Below the pieces are notes generated by a model. It saw nothing but the letters and a program-made list of their open reading frames with translations. It had not been told where the DNA came from and made no database searches. Of a stretch of DNA of 6,239 nt, positions 5,464-6,239 are shown piece after piece. The DNA is taken from NCBI GenBank assembly GCA_011065225.1, contig JAAKFC010000094.1, forward strand, positions 1 through 6,239, written 5' to 3'. Positions within the stretch are counted from its first letter, which is position 1. Each line of letters begins with the position of its first letter. Origin of the DNA: Chlamydiota bacterium. GTDB lineage: Bacteria; Chlamydiota; Chlamydiia; Chlamydiales; Rhabdochlamydiaceae. The position numbers and the translations under genes are program-made.

Positions 5464-5971
5464 CCTATCCAATGGGTTGTCTCTTTTGAGAGCGCCCCTT
5501 GCGCTTTTGTTTTTATCGCAGAGCCTTACCTTGCGCCTATCCGCCATCATCCTTGCTATGTTCACCGATGCTTTGGATGGTTTTCTCGCACGCAAGCGTC
5601 GCTCTACAACCCAACTTGGCGCTGTCCTCGACCCAGCAATGGACAAACTCTTTGTCTTCATAGCACTTAGCGTTTTGCTCTACGAACACCAATTTGAAAT
5701 CTGGCAAGCCCTTGCCATGATTACCCGCGATATGTTCCTGTGTATTTTTGGTATTTATCTCAAGCTTTCCGGGAAATGGCAGGCCTATCAATTTCGCTCC
5801 ATCCGTTGGGGCAAAGCGACGACTGCTCTGCAGTTTCTCGTGCTCATTTTACTCACCGTGAAAGTTGCGATTCCCTCTTTTGCGTACTTCATCTTCTTTA
5901 TCTTCGGTTTGCTAGCCTTTGTCGAGCTCTTCCAGCTCGTCAAAAAGCAAGCCACCAACGCAAAATCCTGA
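5456..5971 (+). CDS. pgsA: CDP-alcohol phosphatidyltransferase, probable phosphatidylglycerophosphate synthase
   Basis: A 171-residue inner-membrane enzyme that would join a CDP-diacylglycerol-derived phosphatidyl group to an alcohol, most likely glycerol-3-phosphate, on the way to phosphatidylglycerol. The complete family signature D-x2-D-G-x2-A-R-x8-G-x3-D-x3-D is present: D38, D41, G42, A45, R46, G55, D59 and D63. The N-terminal SNGLSLLRAP matches the 'NxLTLLR' opening of PgsA-like proteins, and several membrane segments follow (about 19-37, 64-77, 84-102, 123-139 and 142-161). Length fits PgsA (about 180), though other alcohol acceptors cannot be excluded. Its ATG lies 5 bases after AAGGA (5446-5450), inside the end of dedA, with an 8-base overlap, so the two lipid-related genes are probably coupled. 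No terminator is evident until the foldback at 6015. Confidence 0.88.
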   Translation: MFSLSNGLSLLRAPLALLFLSQSLTLRLSAIILAMFTDALDGFLARKRRSTTQLGAVLDPAMDKLFVFIALSVLLYEHQFEIWQALAMITRDMFLCIFGIYLKLSGKWQAYQFRSIRWGKATTALQFLVLILLTVKVAIPSFAYFIFFIFGLLAFVELFQLVKKQATNAKS

Positions 5972-6014
5972 TTTGACTCAAGCTCGTGATCAACTCACAA
6001 AAAGAAAGAAAAAA

Positions 6015-6179
6015 TTATACAGATTGTGATTCAAAAATTGGAAATTTCACAAGGAGACCCTCAAATTTTTCAACTGCGACGAACTTCAGTGTTCATAGAC
6101 ACGAAGTGAGGAGCAGGTGACAAATTTGAGGATAAGTCGACGCCGTGAAAAACCGATTTTTGAATCACGATCTGTATAA
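6015..6179. repeat. 165-base foldback element with TTATACAGAT ends, MITE-like
   Basis: The 27-base ends, 6015-6041 and 6153-6179, are complementary at 25 of 27 positions; the two exceptions can still pair as G-T. Going inward, further paired blocks follow: TTTCAC 6045-6050 with GTGAAA 6145-6150, CCTCAAATTT 6059-6068 with 6122-6131, and ACTTC-GTGT 6083-6092 (one bulged A) with ACACGAAGT 6099-6107. The whole unit is thus an almost continuous hairpin. The tips read TTATACAGAT and ATCTGTATAA, with TA at both ends, as expected for a TA-targeting (IS630/Tc1-mariner type) non-autonomous element. It contains no credible ORF. It could instead be a structured RNA or a two-way terminator. It shares no tip sequence with the elements flanking pgk. 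Confidence 0.68.
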
Positions 6180-6191
6180 CGACGAAGTCGC

Positions 6192-6213
6192 CTCTGTGTG
6201 CTCTGTGATCTCT
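6192..6213. repeat. Short 9-base-period CTCTGTG repeat
   Basis: CTCTGTGTG, CTCTGTGAT and a partial CTCT follow each other at 6192-6213 with a 9-base period. The rest of the window end (6214-6239) is GC-rich with two GCGAG copies and shows no gene. The array is too short and close to the window edge to say more. Confidence 0.35.
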
Positions 6214-6239
6214 AGCGAGCAAGGCGAGCGGGGGTGTGG

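Noticed and set aside
5170..5661. Open frame on the - strand (163 codons)
   Set aside because: It runs antisense across the dedA-pgsA junction, and both + strand genes carry clear family signatures.
5740..5976. Open frame on the + strand at the end of pgsA (78 codons)
   Set aside because: It is out of frame within the pgsA coding region and shows no recognisable features.
5972..6239. tRNA gene, rRNA fragment or CRISPR array at the right end
   Set aside because: There is no cloverleaf or TTCGA-type T-loop in the right place, no rRNA-like sequence, and no regularly spaced direct repeats; the structure is a single foldback.

Overview
The window looks like a piece of chromosome from a member of the Chlamydiae, most likely an environmental (amoeba-associated or 'chlamydia-like') lineage. 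The evidence is an intact Tlc/NTT-type ATP/ADP translocase that resembles chlamydial Npt1 along its whole length, a chlamydial-looking phosphoglycerate kinase, and a TsaE gene close to a DnaQ-type exonuclease. I recall the last two as neighbours in Chlamydia as well. This is inference from remembered sequences, not a search. The DNA is moderately AT-rich and every gene lies on the + strand.

Layout. Positions 1-1665 hold a tightly packed run: tsaE (5' end cut by the window), ysxC/engB (TTG start, 11-base overlap) and a DnaQ-like DEDDh exonuclease with a C-terminal DUF3820-like region (4-base ATGA overlap). Positions 1662-1827 are an inverted-repeat element that contains a possible 55-codon lipoprotein-like ORF. 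That ORF overlaps the exonuclease stop and the pgk start by ATGA on each side. pgk follows (1826-3007) and ends inside a second, shorter foldback element (3004-3077) whose tips match those of the first. An AT-rich leader then precedes the ATP/ADP translocase gene (3156-4727). A 118-base gap with three consecutive hairpins separates it from a DedA-family membrane protein (4846-5463), which overlaps a CDP-alcohol phosphatidyltransferase of PgsA type (5456-5971). The last 268 bases have no credible gene. They hold a 165-base foldback element with TA-rich ends (6015-6179) and a short 9-base-period repeat.

How the genes fit together. TsaE (tRNA t6A synthesis), YsxC (large-subunit assembly) and the exonuclease form a housekeeping run. 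Pgk makes ATP by substrate-level phosphorylation, and the adjacent translocase would exchange bacterial ADP for host ATP, so two ATP routes of an energy-parasitic intracellular bacterium sit side by side. DedA and PgsA both belong to membrane-lipid biology and are probably co-translated.

I see no phage genes, CRISPR array, toxin-antitoxin pair or transposase. The least explained material is non-coding: a two-copy inverted-repeat family that brackets pgk and supplies the stop codons of both upstream genes, the small coupled ORF inside one copy, and the unrelated 165-base foldback at the right end.
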